From NCBI GenBank assembly GCA_917880885.1, contig OU862923.1:23885770-23949769 (forward strand): a DNA stretch of 64,000 bases, in the 5' to 3' direction. The stretch's first letter is position 1, and every line of letters begins with the position of its first letter. This DNA is from Limnephilus marmoratus (Eukaryota; Arthropoda; Insecta; Trichoptera; Limnephilidae). Below, piece after piece: positions 1 to 9,905 of the stretch. The position numbers were made by a program, and so were the translations under genes. The notes below the pieces were generated by a model. The model did no database searches. It was not told where the DNA came from and saw nothing but the letters and a program-made list of their open reading frames with translations.

Positions 1-292
1 ATTTTTACTATTTTTAAAAAAATTCGGAAAAGTAAAAAAAACCGGTGAAAAAATGTCTTTTTATTTCAGACAGCCACCATTTTGCGATTTTTTTTTTTTA
101 CTTTTCCAAGGTACGGGTAATAACAGCATTTGTTTGGATTAAGATTTTTTTCTGATTTATAGGAGGGGTGCAATCGTGTCAATCAGGGCGCGCAATTTTT
201 TTGGGACACCGTGCAACTTTTTCTTTTTTCTTTAATGTTGAAAAATGCCTTTAATTCATGCCTCCAGACTAGAATACCCCCTTAATGGGTAA
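1..292 (-). repeat. Dispersed repeat Q, copy 1
   Basis: Read on the minus strand, this starts near 290 with the motif AAGGGGGTATTCTAGTC. It later reads AAAATGGTGGCT followed by T- and A-rich runs with TTTTTCGGAA-type words. The same motifs in the same order occur on the plus strand at 15905-16300, so the two are copies of one dispersed element. No coding potential is seen. The GGGGG terminus beside TTAA-like sequence hints at a DNA transposon, but the other end is off the window. Class unresolved. Confidence 0.45.
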
Positions 293-1705
293 AACTTAAA
301 ATTGTAAAATTTAATTATTAAGACAATATTAACGACACTCAATCAAAAATCTGAAATTTGAATATTATTTTTGTTTTTACACGAGTACAGTAGGGAAGCA
401 GTGCTTACGTTTTTAAGAAATCTGTAAACCAATTTAGGAATTTATCGCACAACAACCTTTTCACAAATCCACCATGAAGTAAATCAGTACCCGATGAGAG
501 CGGCAAACTCAATATACCACACTGCACTCCACATTAATTTTCAAAAACGTCACCTGGTAGACCCAGATGATTGATATTAACTGCATTAATAAAATAACGA
601 ACGAGATGAAATGTATTTTCAAAGCGCTAAAAAGTAATAATGCAGCAAAAGATGTCACAAAAGTCCCGAGCTTTCAAGGATTTGAGGATTCAACCAAAAT
701 GAGACCTAACATCAAAACTTCCACATTCACCGGTTTGGGGTAAAAGGAATTCCACCCAAAAGCAAAAGCAAATGCAGTAATGCATAAAATGACGCTGGCA
801 GTGAAGTACCTACCTACTGAAAAGGATGTAGCTTAACGATAATAATATGGGAACCTGCACAAAGTACTATGAAATATAAATAATGTGACGGCTTTACTTG
901 TTAATACTTCCGTGTCGTATTTCTCAAACCCACGGCGAATTTATAATATATTATTATAGAATATACCATTTGAAATTTAGTTGCTTTTGAACATTTAAAA
1001 AAAAACTATGAAACCCTGAAACAATTTAAGTCCCGGTATTATGCGCTCAAAAAGAAGTATAAGGGGAGATATGGGGAACGCATAAAAATTAAAAACTATA
1101 ATATTAAACCGTAAATTGTGAAAATGTTTCATAAAACACGACTCATATAAAATAAAGCAAAAATCTTATGGGAGATGTCTTTAATAGCATTTAAAGAAAC
1201 ACTGTGAATTTTTCGTACGTACTTGTTAAATAACACAAAAAAACGTGTTCATAATAATTTTCGTAGAAATTTTTTGCCATTGTGAGAATTTCATATAATT
1301 ACTGTTTCGGCTCAATAAATGTATCAGATATTATCTTTTTTTTTAATAGGCAATTCTCCCTTAAAAGAGTGCTTTGTGAGATATTATCTAAAAAAATAAA
1401 AAAATTTTAAGCTTAAAAACTTTTAAGTGTTCGAGAGTTAAAGTGTTCAAGATATAAAACGGTAGAAATTCGGAATGCCGCGGCTGTGATCTTCCAAAAC
1501 GGACCACATTACATAATACAAGCACCCGTCTAAAATCAAACACGTAACTTACCCTTTCAAATTTAAATAAAAAATATTATTAGGTAGAATAATAAAAAAA
1601 ATATCACTTTATCTAATATGACATCTGCCAAACATTTTAATAAAATAAATGCACATTTTAAATAAAGAATTATTAATTAATAAAATAATGTTGACAGCTG
1701 TCAAA
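293..1705. other. AT-rich DNA, no gene seen
   Basis: No open frame of note, no RNA gene and no repeat shared with the rest of the window was found. It holds many short A/T runs and looks like old non-coding sequence. Confidence 0.5.
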
Positions 1706-1709
1706 CAAA

Positions 1710-2304
1710 ATACATGGCCCTAGGATGCGCTCAACAAACCCCAACTCTCTCATGTGGAAGCCAAAATTTGGAAACGGTACCAAGATTCACATACCTAGGC
1801 TCCCTGATAACAAACGACAATAATATCACAGAGGAGATCCAGAAGCGCACAGTGAACGCAAAAGCTGTTATTTCCGCCTACAAAACCAAATAAAATGCAT
1901 ACTGCTATCCAGAAATACCAAGATTGAAAGCGTATCTTCGGATCGGTTTTAGAAAATGGATTTTTGCGCAGACATTCTCAACAATGAGCTATATACTCTG
2001 TTTAAGGATCTAAACGTCACAAAATTTATGAAACTGGGAAGACTTTGGTGGCTGGGTCATGTAGAGAGAATGACCGAGCATCAAGCACCAAAGTCCCTGC
2101 TGAACTCAAGACCGATAGGGCGAAGGAGCCTGGGAAGACCAAGATTAAGATGGAGCGACAAGGTAGGTATATCTCAAAGATATATCTTCCTTGGAGCTTC
2201 TAAACTGGAGAGAGCTGGCACAAAACCGTGATGAGTGGAGGAAGACTCTTGAGGAGACCAAGACTCACCAGGGGTTGTAGAGCCAAGAATAATGATGATG
2301 ATTA
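1710..2304 (+). pseudogene. RTE-like non-LTR retrotransposon, RT 3' fragment
   Basis: Conceptual translation gives the RT thumb motif FTYLGSLITNDN, then a stop near 1890, then in another frame WWLGHVERMTEHQAP and GRRSLGRPRLRWSDKV. These are typical of the RT C-terminus of RTE/BovB-like LINEs. The longest open piece is 1956-2231, but it is only a fragment of the original ORF. The copy ends in a short ATGATGATGATT run at about 2291-2304, the simple-repeat 3' end expected for RTE elements. The 5' part (endonuclease and RT core) is absent, as expected of a 5'-truncated insertion. Stops and a frameshift show that it is dead. Confidence 0.8.
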
Positions 2305-2551
2305 ATGTTGACAGCTACTCGTACTTTACTAACAATTCTGAAAATTAAAAGTTCATTGAAATTGAATAATTTTACGCCTTACGCAGGAAATTATATGTTT
2401 AATTAATGTCGAATAAACCCCGTACTTTTATATTTAAATTAATATTTTAGAAGTATTTGAATGATTACAAAATAGTTTTGTTGGTATAGAACGATGAAGA
2501 AGCTTAGCAAATTTCTCTATGCCAAGACTCATCATCAATTTATTTGATTCG

Positions 2552-3070
2552 TGCACGAGGCACGGGGATGAGAAATAACCTTGCGGCTACTCTTTGCTAA
2601 GACGCTTATGGATTTCGATAAGTTATGCCCATCCACAAAACAAGATAGGTAAATCACAATTAAGTGGTACTCACGGCAATAGTGTCTTCTGGCTTGGTTT
2701 CCGTTTGGTGGCAGTCATAGATGTTTCCATAAAGCGCTCGATAATGGTAGTTATTTAATAATCCACGATAGAAATCTGAGTCACGTGTCGATTAACGTAA
2801 TAAGTTCACACAAAACATACGATGAAAACGATAAGGTTAACACTTTATGTAACGATATGATTAATAACACTTCGGCGAAGAGCGAAATGTCACGATACGA
2901 GCAGTGGTTAGCAACGGACTAACGGTCTTGACCATAATGCGGTACTTGACACTTTTTCTACCGTATAGGTAGGCACCCTTATTGTGCGGAAGTCCAAAAT
3001 CTGGATTCTTCCGATCTCGTATGACAATCGGAGCACAAATACGTCTGAAATCCATCAGCGTTATGAAACA
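2552..3070 (-). repeat. LTR-like repeat, copy 2 (solo LTR candidate)
   Basis: On the minus strand it begins TGTTTCATAACGCTGATGG and ends CCTCGTGCA. It matches the plus-strand repeat at 18562-19092 along its whole length, with many substitutions. The TG...CA ends are those of an LTR. The flanking 5-mers (ATTCG left, TTATA right) do not match, so no target duplication is visible here. No primer-binding site or polypurine tract was found next to it. The short ORF at 2861-3055 lies inside and is not believed. Confidence 0.6.
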
Positions 3071-3370
3071 TTATATTAAGAAAAAATCGAGATTATTCTT
3101 ATTGATGGTTGTGGACAGGAATATATCTTTCTAGTGTAATGGCAGTTTCTTGTGGCATTACCACCATATTAAATAAGTTTCCTAATTTAGTGCATTCCAT
3201 TTTGACAGTTTGTGAAACCAAATTCTATAGAATATTTCTTCACACAAAACTTTCGAACAGCTGTTAACTATTTGTGTATGTGATTATCAAATAGGCCGTA
3301 CGAAATACACATAAATAGAAAATATTTACTATATACCGGAATAAGTGGCATTCTCGGCAATTTTAAAGTA

Positions 3371-4045
3371 GAATTCGCTCGTTTATAAAGTTAATAGATT
3401 TTTAATCTCTTTTTTTTTAAATTTAAATACTTGTGCAAATAAGATTAAAAATTAAATGAAATTTTTGACGTATTGACTCTTTTCCAAAAAAATTATAAAT
3501 TGATTTTGAAAGACTATTCTTTTATCAAATAAAGCTATGTTTTAAATTTTTGAAGAAATATTTTTATTTTTAGTATCTACAATAAGGTTTTACCGAAGGT
3601 CGTTAGCAGATTTGTTAAATTTTCAAACAAAATTTTGTATTACACACATTTCTAAACATATAATCATGCAATAAAATAAATCAATAAATTATCTGGGAAA
3701 GCTACAAGTGTGTTTCAGAAATTTAATTTTAGTTTAAATAAAATAATTTTTAAAAAGGTCCTTTCACTTGTTTTTTGACGAAAATACTTCATTTTGTCTA
3801 TTTATTGACGGTCTTAAAAAGTAATTTATTTAAGATTTTTTTACATTCTTATTTTGCATAGAAATTATTGAAAAATTAAAAATACTTATGATCAAAAAAT
3901 AATTACTAAAAGTACATAATTTTAATAGGTAGAAATTAAATGTAAGCATAAATAAAATCAATTTTTTAATGAAATAAAATCGATATTGAGTTATTATTTT
4001 AAAAAGATTCTCGTCCGCTGGCTGGATAATGGCCCTTAAGCATTA
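3371..4045 (-). repeat. Dispersed repeat R, copy 1
   Basis: Minus-strand copy of an AT-rich repeat also found at 14195-14355, 18005-19155 and 51835-52495. Shared landmarks in order are CCAGCGGACGA, ATTATTTTTTGATCATAAGT, AACAAATCTGCTAACGACCT and GAAAAGAGTCAATACGTC. There is no ORF. The full plus-strand copies end CCCCCTTAA, suggesting a TTAA-type DNA transposon end, but this copy has lost that end. Probably a non-autonomous transposon of unknown class. Confidence 0.65.
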
Positions 4046-4610
4046 TAATATTATTAATACTGAGGAATAAATTTAATAAACAGTTACTGAAGTAGGTGTC
4101 AAAGTCCGAGAGTACACTGAATTTCGAGAGTCGGAGTCAGATAATGTGGTTCTTCCATCAGAACCGGAGTTAGCGCGCAACTAACAATATTGCATTATGG
4201 CTCCTTTGAAGGCAGAGCCGCAGACAGTAAATTGCATTCAGATGCGAACCGCACCAAGATTGAGTGAGAGAAGATAAGGGATGATAAACGATGTCAAAGG
4301 GATTGCGGGCATATTTCTGGCGGTCTGCTCGCCGTACCACTGGCGCTGCCATCGCGAAGTTAAATCGCGATTTTTGATTGCATATTCACCGTCGCCTTTA
4401 TCATTATGTCGGAGTTTATGATGAGGTTTGGGAATCGTCGCGGAGCCGTGGTGGAATAGTTGTAAAGGCTTTGATCAGATGTACAATAATGTAATATTAC
4501 GCGAGTTAGCACATCGTTATGTTGGATTAAGAACGTTACTTCAGTGGTATTTTCGTGAATATAATTCTCAGGATGAAATTCTGAAGGATTTTAAGTTAGG
4601 ACGGATTGTT
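4046..4610. other. Non-repetitive stretch, no gene recognised
   Basis: Moderate GC for this window, with no similarity to other parts of it. The small ORFs at 4170-4352 (minus) and 4428-4622 (plus) show no recognisable motif. It could be host unique sequence. Confidence 0.35.
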
Positions 4611-4766
4611 TCAAATTTTTGAGGTTAATTTTCACGTTCCGTTTAAGTTTTATTGAAGTTCTGTTATTATAATATCATTACAGGCCAGTTGCTTCATAAA
4701 ACTGAAATAATCACTCTCAACTTGAATAGAACGCTCACGGCACGTAAAAAATTAACTTTGAAATTT
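4611..4766. mobile_element. Palindromic MITE P, copy 1
   Basis: About 155 bp with imperfect terminal inverted repeats of about 60 bp. The left end reads GAGGTTAATTTTCACGTTCC and the right end reads back as AAAGTTAATTTTTTACGTGC. A second copy lies at 5257-5411, and the pair brackets a SINE1 insertion. No coding capacity. TTAA at the inner edge of each repeat suggests a piggyBac-type or similar target, but this is not proven. Confidence 0.65.
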
Positions 4767-4781
4767 ATTAAAAAAAAGACA

Positions 4782-5252
4782 ATTTTTTTTTACATTAGCT
4801 CCACGCATGAGGCACCGAGGAAAACAATTTCCCTAGGGGCCTATGTCATCTTTGAGGATACTGTGTGGAGGGTTTTTTAAGGGAAAGGAAGGAGAAGAAG
4901 ATATGGGAAGGAAAAAAGTATGAGGGGTGGGTAGGAATCTGGGGGTCAGTGTGGCCAGGAGTGACGGACGCGTGAATCTATTCCTCACACTGCGGTTCAA
5001 AGCGAAGGGTCGGGAGAATCCGGCTGGAGAGGTCAAAAGGCCTCTCTCAATCAGTCTCCTCCGATCCAGCCACGCAGTGGTTGGGCAAACGTATCCACCA
5101 ACAAGACCGAGACAAACCTTATCCCATGAACCCGGGCACCCCTGATAAGTCACCAAACGTAGCGAACCACTTGAGGTGACCTGTGGCAGGGGTGTTGGTT
5201 GTACAATAAATGGTTCCTGGGGCGGAGGTACCCATACCCGCCTCCCAAATTG
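4782..5252 (-). mobile_element. SINE1 copy a, long subfamily
   Basis: Full-length copy on the minus strand. The 5' end (GGGAGGCGGGTATGGGTACC) is near 5250, and the 3' end at 4782-4800 is a short A tail preceded by the GTGGAGCTAATGT motif. The long form carries an extra internal block of about 140 nt (4946-5090) that the short copies (52596-52931, 32584-32920) lack. The minus frame 4833-5156 is open by chance; the equivalent frame in the copy at 24362-24766 is broken. In this copy the first arm of the tail hairpin is degraded. Confidence 0.75.
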
Positions 5253-5256
5253 TAAA

Positions 5257-5411
5257 TCAAATATTTGCAGTTAATTTTCGCGTTCTGTGGAGGTTCTGTT
5301 CAAGTTCTGTTATTATATCGTTATAGGCTAGTTGCTGCATGACACTGAAATAAAAACATAACTTGAATAGAACTTACACAGAACGTGAAAATTAATTTCA
5401 AGTATTTGATG
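5257..5411. mobile_element. Palindromic MITE P, copy 2
   Basis: Second copy of the element at 4611-4766. The left arm reads GCAGTTAATTTTCGCGTTCT and the right arm reads back as GAAATTAATTTTCACGTTCT. It is better preserved than copy 1 and starts 5 bp after the SINE1 5' end. Confidence 0.65.
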
Positions 5412-6004
5412 AATTCATAATTTTTTTTTAAACAACCCATCCTTACATAAATATACCTATTTATAAAAAAAGGGAAAGGCTTTCTCAGTTTTAAATCTGA
5501 ACTATTTAATTGTTAACCTTTAACTGCTGACGCGGGGGCCGCTCCGTCCTAGCAATAATAATAATATCTAAATACTCCCCTCCCAGCGTACGCTGCTTCC
5601 AGTAGCTTCGAATTTAGAGACGCCAGAGTCGTAGATAAGTTTTAAAGTTAAATTTCTGTAAGTAAATTCATTTCAATTTTTTTTCGGGCCTCTCTGACCC
5701 TTCATTAGCAGAACTTGTATGACTTTTTTAAAGTTGATGTTTACTATATAAATAATAAACATAAACTTAAGTAATAGAATTTATAGCTAACATCATTTTA
5801 TTGTAAGAAATTATAAAATTATTTAATAAAGAGATTTATAAAAAAATCTGGCAAAAAATCGGGTCGCATCGATTTATTTCTTTATTACAATTAGTTTCAA
5901 TTTTATGAAATTAAATTCATAGCAAATCCGAGTTCTAAAGTTCATAGAATCCGAGATACGGACAGATACAAAACCGAAAATAGTATTTTCGATTTTTATA
6001 ACAA
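5412..6004. other. Mostly unannotated; possible piggyBac-like remnant at 5515-5715
   Basis: At 5515 the sequence reads TTAACCTTTAACTGCTGACG, very close to the TTAA terminus of the element at 30043-30665. A matching right end is not clear (AGGGTC near 5695 is weak). The rest is AT-rich with no gene. Confidence 0.35.
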
Positions 6005-6530
6005 AACTAGCTGGTTCCCGGCATGCGTTGCTATGCCATTTAAAAAAGAAATTGTTTCTCCCTGCGAGTCCTTTTCCATTCGTCCCGTTCCCCTTCCGCA
6101 CCCACTTCCTCTCCCGCGTTCCCACTCCGCCTCCTCAACCTTCCCTCTCCCCACTCCACTCCCTCCCTTCCCCCGTCCTGCAAACCCCCTCCCGAGTTCC
6201 CCTCCTCCCTCCCACGTTACCCTCCCCCTACCGCGAACCCCCTACCCGAGTTACCTCACCTCCCACCTCCCGCATTCCATACATTCGGTTTTTAAACAGC
6301 TCACGTGCCACCCATTGCAATTTTTTTTTATAAATTTAGTAATGCCAGAGCCCATCAATAGTCTAATTCAAACCTTGTCCTGACAATAAAGAACACAACA
6401 AAAAAAGAATTATCCAATTTGGTGCAGTCGTTCGGAAGTTATGTGCGTACATACATTTCGGCGATTCATTTTTATTTATATAGATCGATTATATAGATCG
6501 ATAGATCGATAGATAGATAGATTACTTAGT
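6005..6530 (+). repeat. Modular GATA-tailed repeat, copy 1
   Basis: Starts GGTTCCCGGCATGCGTTGCT, followed by a C/T-rich tract of about 200 nt (6060-6270), then a module with CAGCTCACGTGCCACC and AATGCCAGAGC, and a 3' module with TTGGTGCAGTCGTTC. It ends in GATA/GATC microsatellite at 6483-6525. Related copies lie at 7553-7798, 9745-9905 and 37565-38360. Overlapping ORFs in the C/T tract (6028-6383) are low-complexity and not believed. The layout resembles small Helitron-type elements that carry a microsatellite seed at the 3' end, but no diagnostic hairpin-CTRR end was seen. Confidence 0.6.
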
Positions 6531-6992
6531 TATTGAACAAAAAGCACACCCGCAATAACACCGCTGTTCAATATAACGCTTTCATTTAATTTCTCAGAAA
6601 TTTGCACGCTGAATAATGCAAGACTACAATACACGGTGGTTGTTACAAGTTCCAGTAAAAAATATAGAAGACACCGGGTTACATACGACGTGTTTAGGGG
6701 GACGGAAAAAATAACTTAAACAACTAATTATGCAGAGGGAAATACAAAAGAAGCCCAGGGACAGAACGGATATCCTGGCTCCAGAACATGCGGATTCGGA
6801 CCGAACCAAAGAATGATGACATTATTATGACATATTCTTTCTAACTTTTATGAATGTTATTCTTTATTACCATCATGTTTTTTCATTTCCCACAAATCTG
6901 TACTTTGACATTATATTAACTAGTTGTTCTGAAACAGTAAAACTCACGACCAAAAAAGCATGTTTCTATTTTTGTCTTATTTAAAAATCAAA
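6531..6992. other. No gene seen
   Basis: AT-rich sequence with no shared repeat and no convincing ORF. Confidence 0.45.
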
Positions 6993-7222
6993 AATGGTAG
7001 AAGAAGTCGAGGACGCCCAAGAAGGACATGGCACGACCAAGTGAATCAGATACTTGAGTCGGGCCATGTCAAGAGTCAGAATAATAGAAGAGAATGTATG
7101 AGACGTTGTATGAATGTAAACGAGGCAAGGAATGTGTGCCAAGACCGGGATGTTTGGCGGTCCGTCCTCTCTGCCCACCCCTGCGGGGAAACGGCGTGAT
7201 GGTTAGTTAGTTAGTTAGTTAG
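6993..7222 (+). pseudogene. LINE with GTTA tail, RT C-terminal 3' end, copy 1
   Basis: Encodes NGRRSRGRPRRTWHDQVNQI followed by CMRRCMNVNEARNVCQ and a terminal HPCGETA stop at 7197-7199, then a (GTTA)n tail at about 7202-7222. This is the extreme C-terminus of an RTE-like RT, also present at 44293-44955, 48608-48785 and 54571-54910. The ATG at 6960 belongs to unrelated flanking sequence. The copy is strongly 5'-truncated, as in target-primed reverse transcription. Confidence 0.8.
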
Positions 7223-7552
7223 TAAAAATCAAAATCAAAATTTCCTCTGAAATCATGAGACAATTTATTTAATGAACAAGGCAATTTCACAATTCAAAAA
7301 AATCTACTACTAATTTTCGCCTTGAGCCCGTTATTCCATTTTTTGATAAAAATGTGTTTTTGGTAAATTATATCTTACTGGAAAATTAAAATATATTCTT
7401 TTAATAGAAATAGTGTATTATCCACCATAAGTATTTTCACTAGATTAACGAATATTATGAAATGATTTATTTTATCGTGCCAGTCGGCTATCGGAACGTA
7501 ACAAAAAAAATTACATACAGTTTAAATGTCAAACGGTCGATTTAAAATAGAA
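7223..7552. other. No gene seen
   Basis: AT-rich sequence without recognisable content. Confidence 0.45.
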
Positions 7553-7798
7553 TCCCGCATTATGTTTTCAAACAGCTCGCGTGCCACCTATTTCTAATTT
7601 TTTATACAAATTTCATAATGCCAGAGCTCACCAGTAGTTTTACACAAACCTTGTCCTGACAATAATGAACACAAAAAAAAAAATCCAATTTGGTGCAGTC
7701 GTTCTGAAGTTATGCGCGGACATACCTTTCGGCGATTAATTTTAATTAATAGATAGATAGATAGCAGATAGATAGATAGAAGATAGATAGATAGATTA
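7553..7798 (+). repeat. Modular GATA-tailed repeat, copy 2 (3' half)
   Basis: Contains CAGCTCGCGTGCCACC, ATAATGCCAGAGC and TTGGTGCAGTCGTTC in the same order as 6290-6450. It ends in an interrupted (GATA)n run at 7743-7797. The 5' module and the C/T tract are missing. Confidence 0.65.
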
Positions 7799-8060
7799 TA
7801 TCGATTTAACACACTCCCACACATTAAGCTGACACTAAACACATTTAAGATTTGCATACCAAACTAGTTCCACCGAGAGATTGTGCGTGATGTCATCGTT
7901 CTAGTACGTTCCGTCTTTTTCGTTTTCAAACAAGACGCGTGAGAAGGAAGAGGACCAACGTTAACGGCGTCCATACGAGCTCTCGCTGGGACTAGCTTAG
8001 TCCACAAATTTCTAAACATTTTTATTGTTTTTCCAAAGTCGAGAGTGTTTAATTTAGTAC

Positions 8061-8523
8061 TGCGCGTTTTCATCCCTCGACAAAATGTCCCCTACAAAAT
8101 ATCCCTAACAAAATATCCTCCAAAAAATATCTACTAAAAATATCCAAAAAAATATCTACCTAAACTAACCTTATTTTACATTTTACTATTTTTGAACAAT
8201 AATTTATTGTCTTTACAGGAAGTCTGTATTATTTTTGTCCCATTTTACTATTTTTGAACAATAATTTATTGTCTTTACAGGAAGTCTGTATTATTTTTGT
8301 CCCATTTTACTATTTTTGAACAATAATTTATTGTCTTTACAGGAAGTCTGTATTATTTTTGTCCCATTTTACTATTTATGAACAATAATTATTGTTTTGT
8401 CTTTATAGGATATCTATTATTATTTTTGTCCCCTTTTTTGTTAGGTTAGGTTAGATTATTGTATATATTTTGTTGGGGGATGTTTTGTCCATAGGATATT
8501 TTATCGCGGGTTGAAAAGTCGCG
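8061..8523. mobile_element. Inverted-repeat element S, copy 1
   Basis: The left end TGCGCGTTTTCATCCCTCG (8061) is inverted at the right end near 8507-8523 (read back CGCGACTTTTCAACCCGCG). Subterminal degenerate repeats of the form ACAAAATATCCCC fill the first 100 bp, and their complements fill the last 60. The centre holds a 62-bp tandem array and the run TTAGGTTAGGTTAG. A second, shorter copy at 28425-28599 has only one equivalent of the 62-bp unit. No ORF; non-autonomous DNA element. Confidence 0.65.
8179..8431. repeat. 62-bp minisatellite, 4 units
   Basis: Units start at 8179, 8241, 8303 and 8365. The first three are nearly identical; the fourth is diverged and slightly longer. Each contains GTCTTTACAGGAAG, a splice-acceptor-like string, but nothing else suggests an exon. 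Confidence 0.9.
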
Positions 8524-8955
8524 GAACCGTTTAATTTCATATATATATATTAATTATTCGCTCTACATATATATATTAACCTGCTTATGATGTAATATGA
8601 AAAATTCATATAATAAATATATGATGTGAACAACAAATAGTATTATTAGTTAGTCATATTATTATTGGAAGGTTTCTGTTGCGTACTAGATTAGGCACAA
8701 ATAAAATCATTTTCTTTTAGAGGCACATAAATCTAGTCACGTTTTCGGTTTACGAGGTCCCTGTCCAAAGCCATGTTATGAAAAATGCTGAATTAGCGAA
8801 CCGAACCTTTATACTCTCCCGTTTATTACTTTCGCTTTGTGCAATGGGGGAATACATTTTACTACTATAGCCACATCAATTTTTATTGCAAGAATTCAAA
8901 TTTTTAATGTCAGTTTAATTTTATACCCTGAAGATGCATGTTGTTATGATACACA
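8524..8955. other. No gene seen
   Basis: AT-rich with short TATATA palindromes near 8540-8575. No supported feature. Confidence 0.4.
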
Positions 8956-9150
8956 AAGACGCCACCCCTGCAAATCACTAGGCTACTCCCCTGTAGAGAC
9001 AAACAGTTTCGCTTTCTCTCCGCTAGCGCGCCGCGCGCTGACGGCGGTTGAACGCCAGCCGCCGGCGGCCATTCTTCCCCAGACAGCGCTGCGAGTGCCC
9101 GTGTAGCGTGAACCATTCCGATCGGTTCCGGAATATTCCAGAAGACCGCC
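8956..9150 (+). promoter_or_regulatory. CpG-rich stretch, possible promoter and 5' UTR
   Basis: A sharp GC- and CpG-rich island in AT-rich surroundings, with GCTAGCGCGCCGCGCGCTG and CCAGCCGCCGGCGGCC around 9020-9070. It shows no similarity to any repeat in the window. It ends directly before an ATG in a good start context (ACCGCCATG) followed by a splice donor 92 nt later. No TATA box is visible. The role is inferred from composition and position only. Confidence 0.3.
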
Positions 9151-9242
9151 ATGACGGTGCCCGTCCATAGTGACTGGCGGGAATGCCAAGTACGGCTAAA
9201 TTCCTTTCACCTCACCGATCTCCATGCGACCAACCTGCTGCA
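9151..9242 (+). CDS. Candidate first coding exon of an unknown host gene
   Basis: ATG at 9151 in the context GACCGCCATGA opens 30 codons plus 2 nt (MTVPVHSDWRECQVRL at the start) and runs into GTGAGT at 9243, a strong splice donor. Translation without splicing stops at once (CAG TGA). I do not recognise the peptide, and no matching downstream exon was found, though introns may be long. It could equally be chance within a CpG-rich element. Minus-strand ORFs over the same bases (8910-9189) are less likely because they lack splice or start context. Confidence 0.25.
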
Positions 9243-9744
9243 GTGAGTAACCTGAGCCATTTTATTCCTCCTTTTGCGTGTGTTCCATTTAAATTCAACG
9301 CGTAGATAAATGACCGCCCCCAGAGAGATTTTAGGGCCAAATTCACCCGAATTAGATAGGATTATTGATGCTACCCTGTACCAACTTTGCCTGCATTATG
9401 TATCATTGTTGTTTTTGAAAGAATTCTACCCAATACACCTGATATTTACCGTAGCCAACTGTTTCACTGTCTCCCCCAGCCCGTAGGATTTGAGCTTATT
9501 TCAGGGATGCCACACAAACGCCTCAGAGATCCTACAACCCATGTGATGACAGTCTCCTCCGCTCTGCTGACCATTTTGAGATAGTTTGTCGGCAGAAGGT
9601 AGGCACCTCAGGTAGGTGTACCTAACAATGTGTAAAGTGAAACCGGTCGGTTTGTAAAAAATTAAATAATTAAATCGTGGTTAATAACAATGTCTTTTTC
9701 TGTGATGATCGTCGATTCAGCAGTATTTTTGACAATCTATCTTC
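9243..9744. other. No gene seen; intron if the exon at 9151 is real
   Basis: Composition falls back to AT-rich after about 9300. The ORF at 9387-9584 has no recognisable motif. Confidence 0.35.
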
Positions 9745-9905
9745 TATCTATATATATATAAAAATCTAAAAATGTTTGAATGTCCGCTATGCGTTGCTAA
9801 ACCATTCATCCGATTGCGGTGAAACTTTGGGGATTTGATGTGCGCATGCCCGCGATAGTTTCTATATACAATAGTGAGCTCTGGCATCATGAAATTACGC
9901 GTTGC
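9745..9905 (-). repeat. Modular repeat, copy 3 (fragment)
   Basis: Contains GCGTTGCTAAACCATTCATC, GGGGATTTGATGTGCGCATG and GAGCTCTGGCATCATGAAAT. The same words occur inverted at 38225-38365. It is preceded by a short TATATA run. Only the outer module is present. Confidence 0.6.

Noticed and set aside
4833..5156. Frame conserved between two SINE1 copies (RPSLLATLTPRFLPTP-like peptide)
   Set aside because: Open in only two copies; a third has a stop. The similarity only reflects recent common origin of non-coding copies.
6028..6383. Proline/serine-rich overlapping ORFs
   Set aside because: Products of a C/T-rich tract in a repeat; similar spurious ORFs occur at 37510-38020.
8179..8431. CRISPR-like array
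   Set aside because: Direct tandem repeats with no spacers, in a eukaryotic transposon.
8430..8460. Interstitial telomere
   Set aside because: Only two or three TTAGG words, and the same words occur in the second copy of the element, so they belong to the element.
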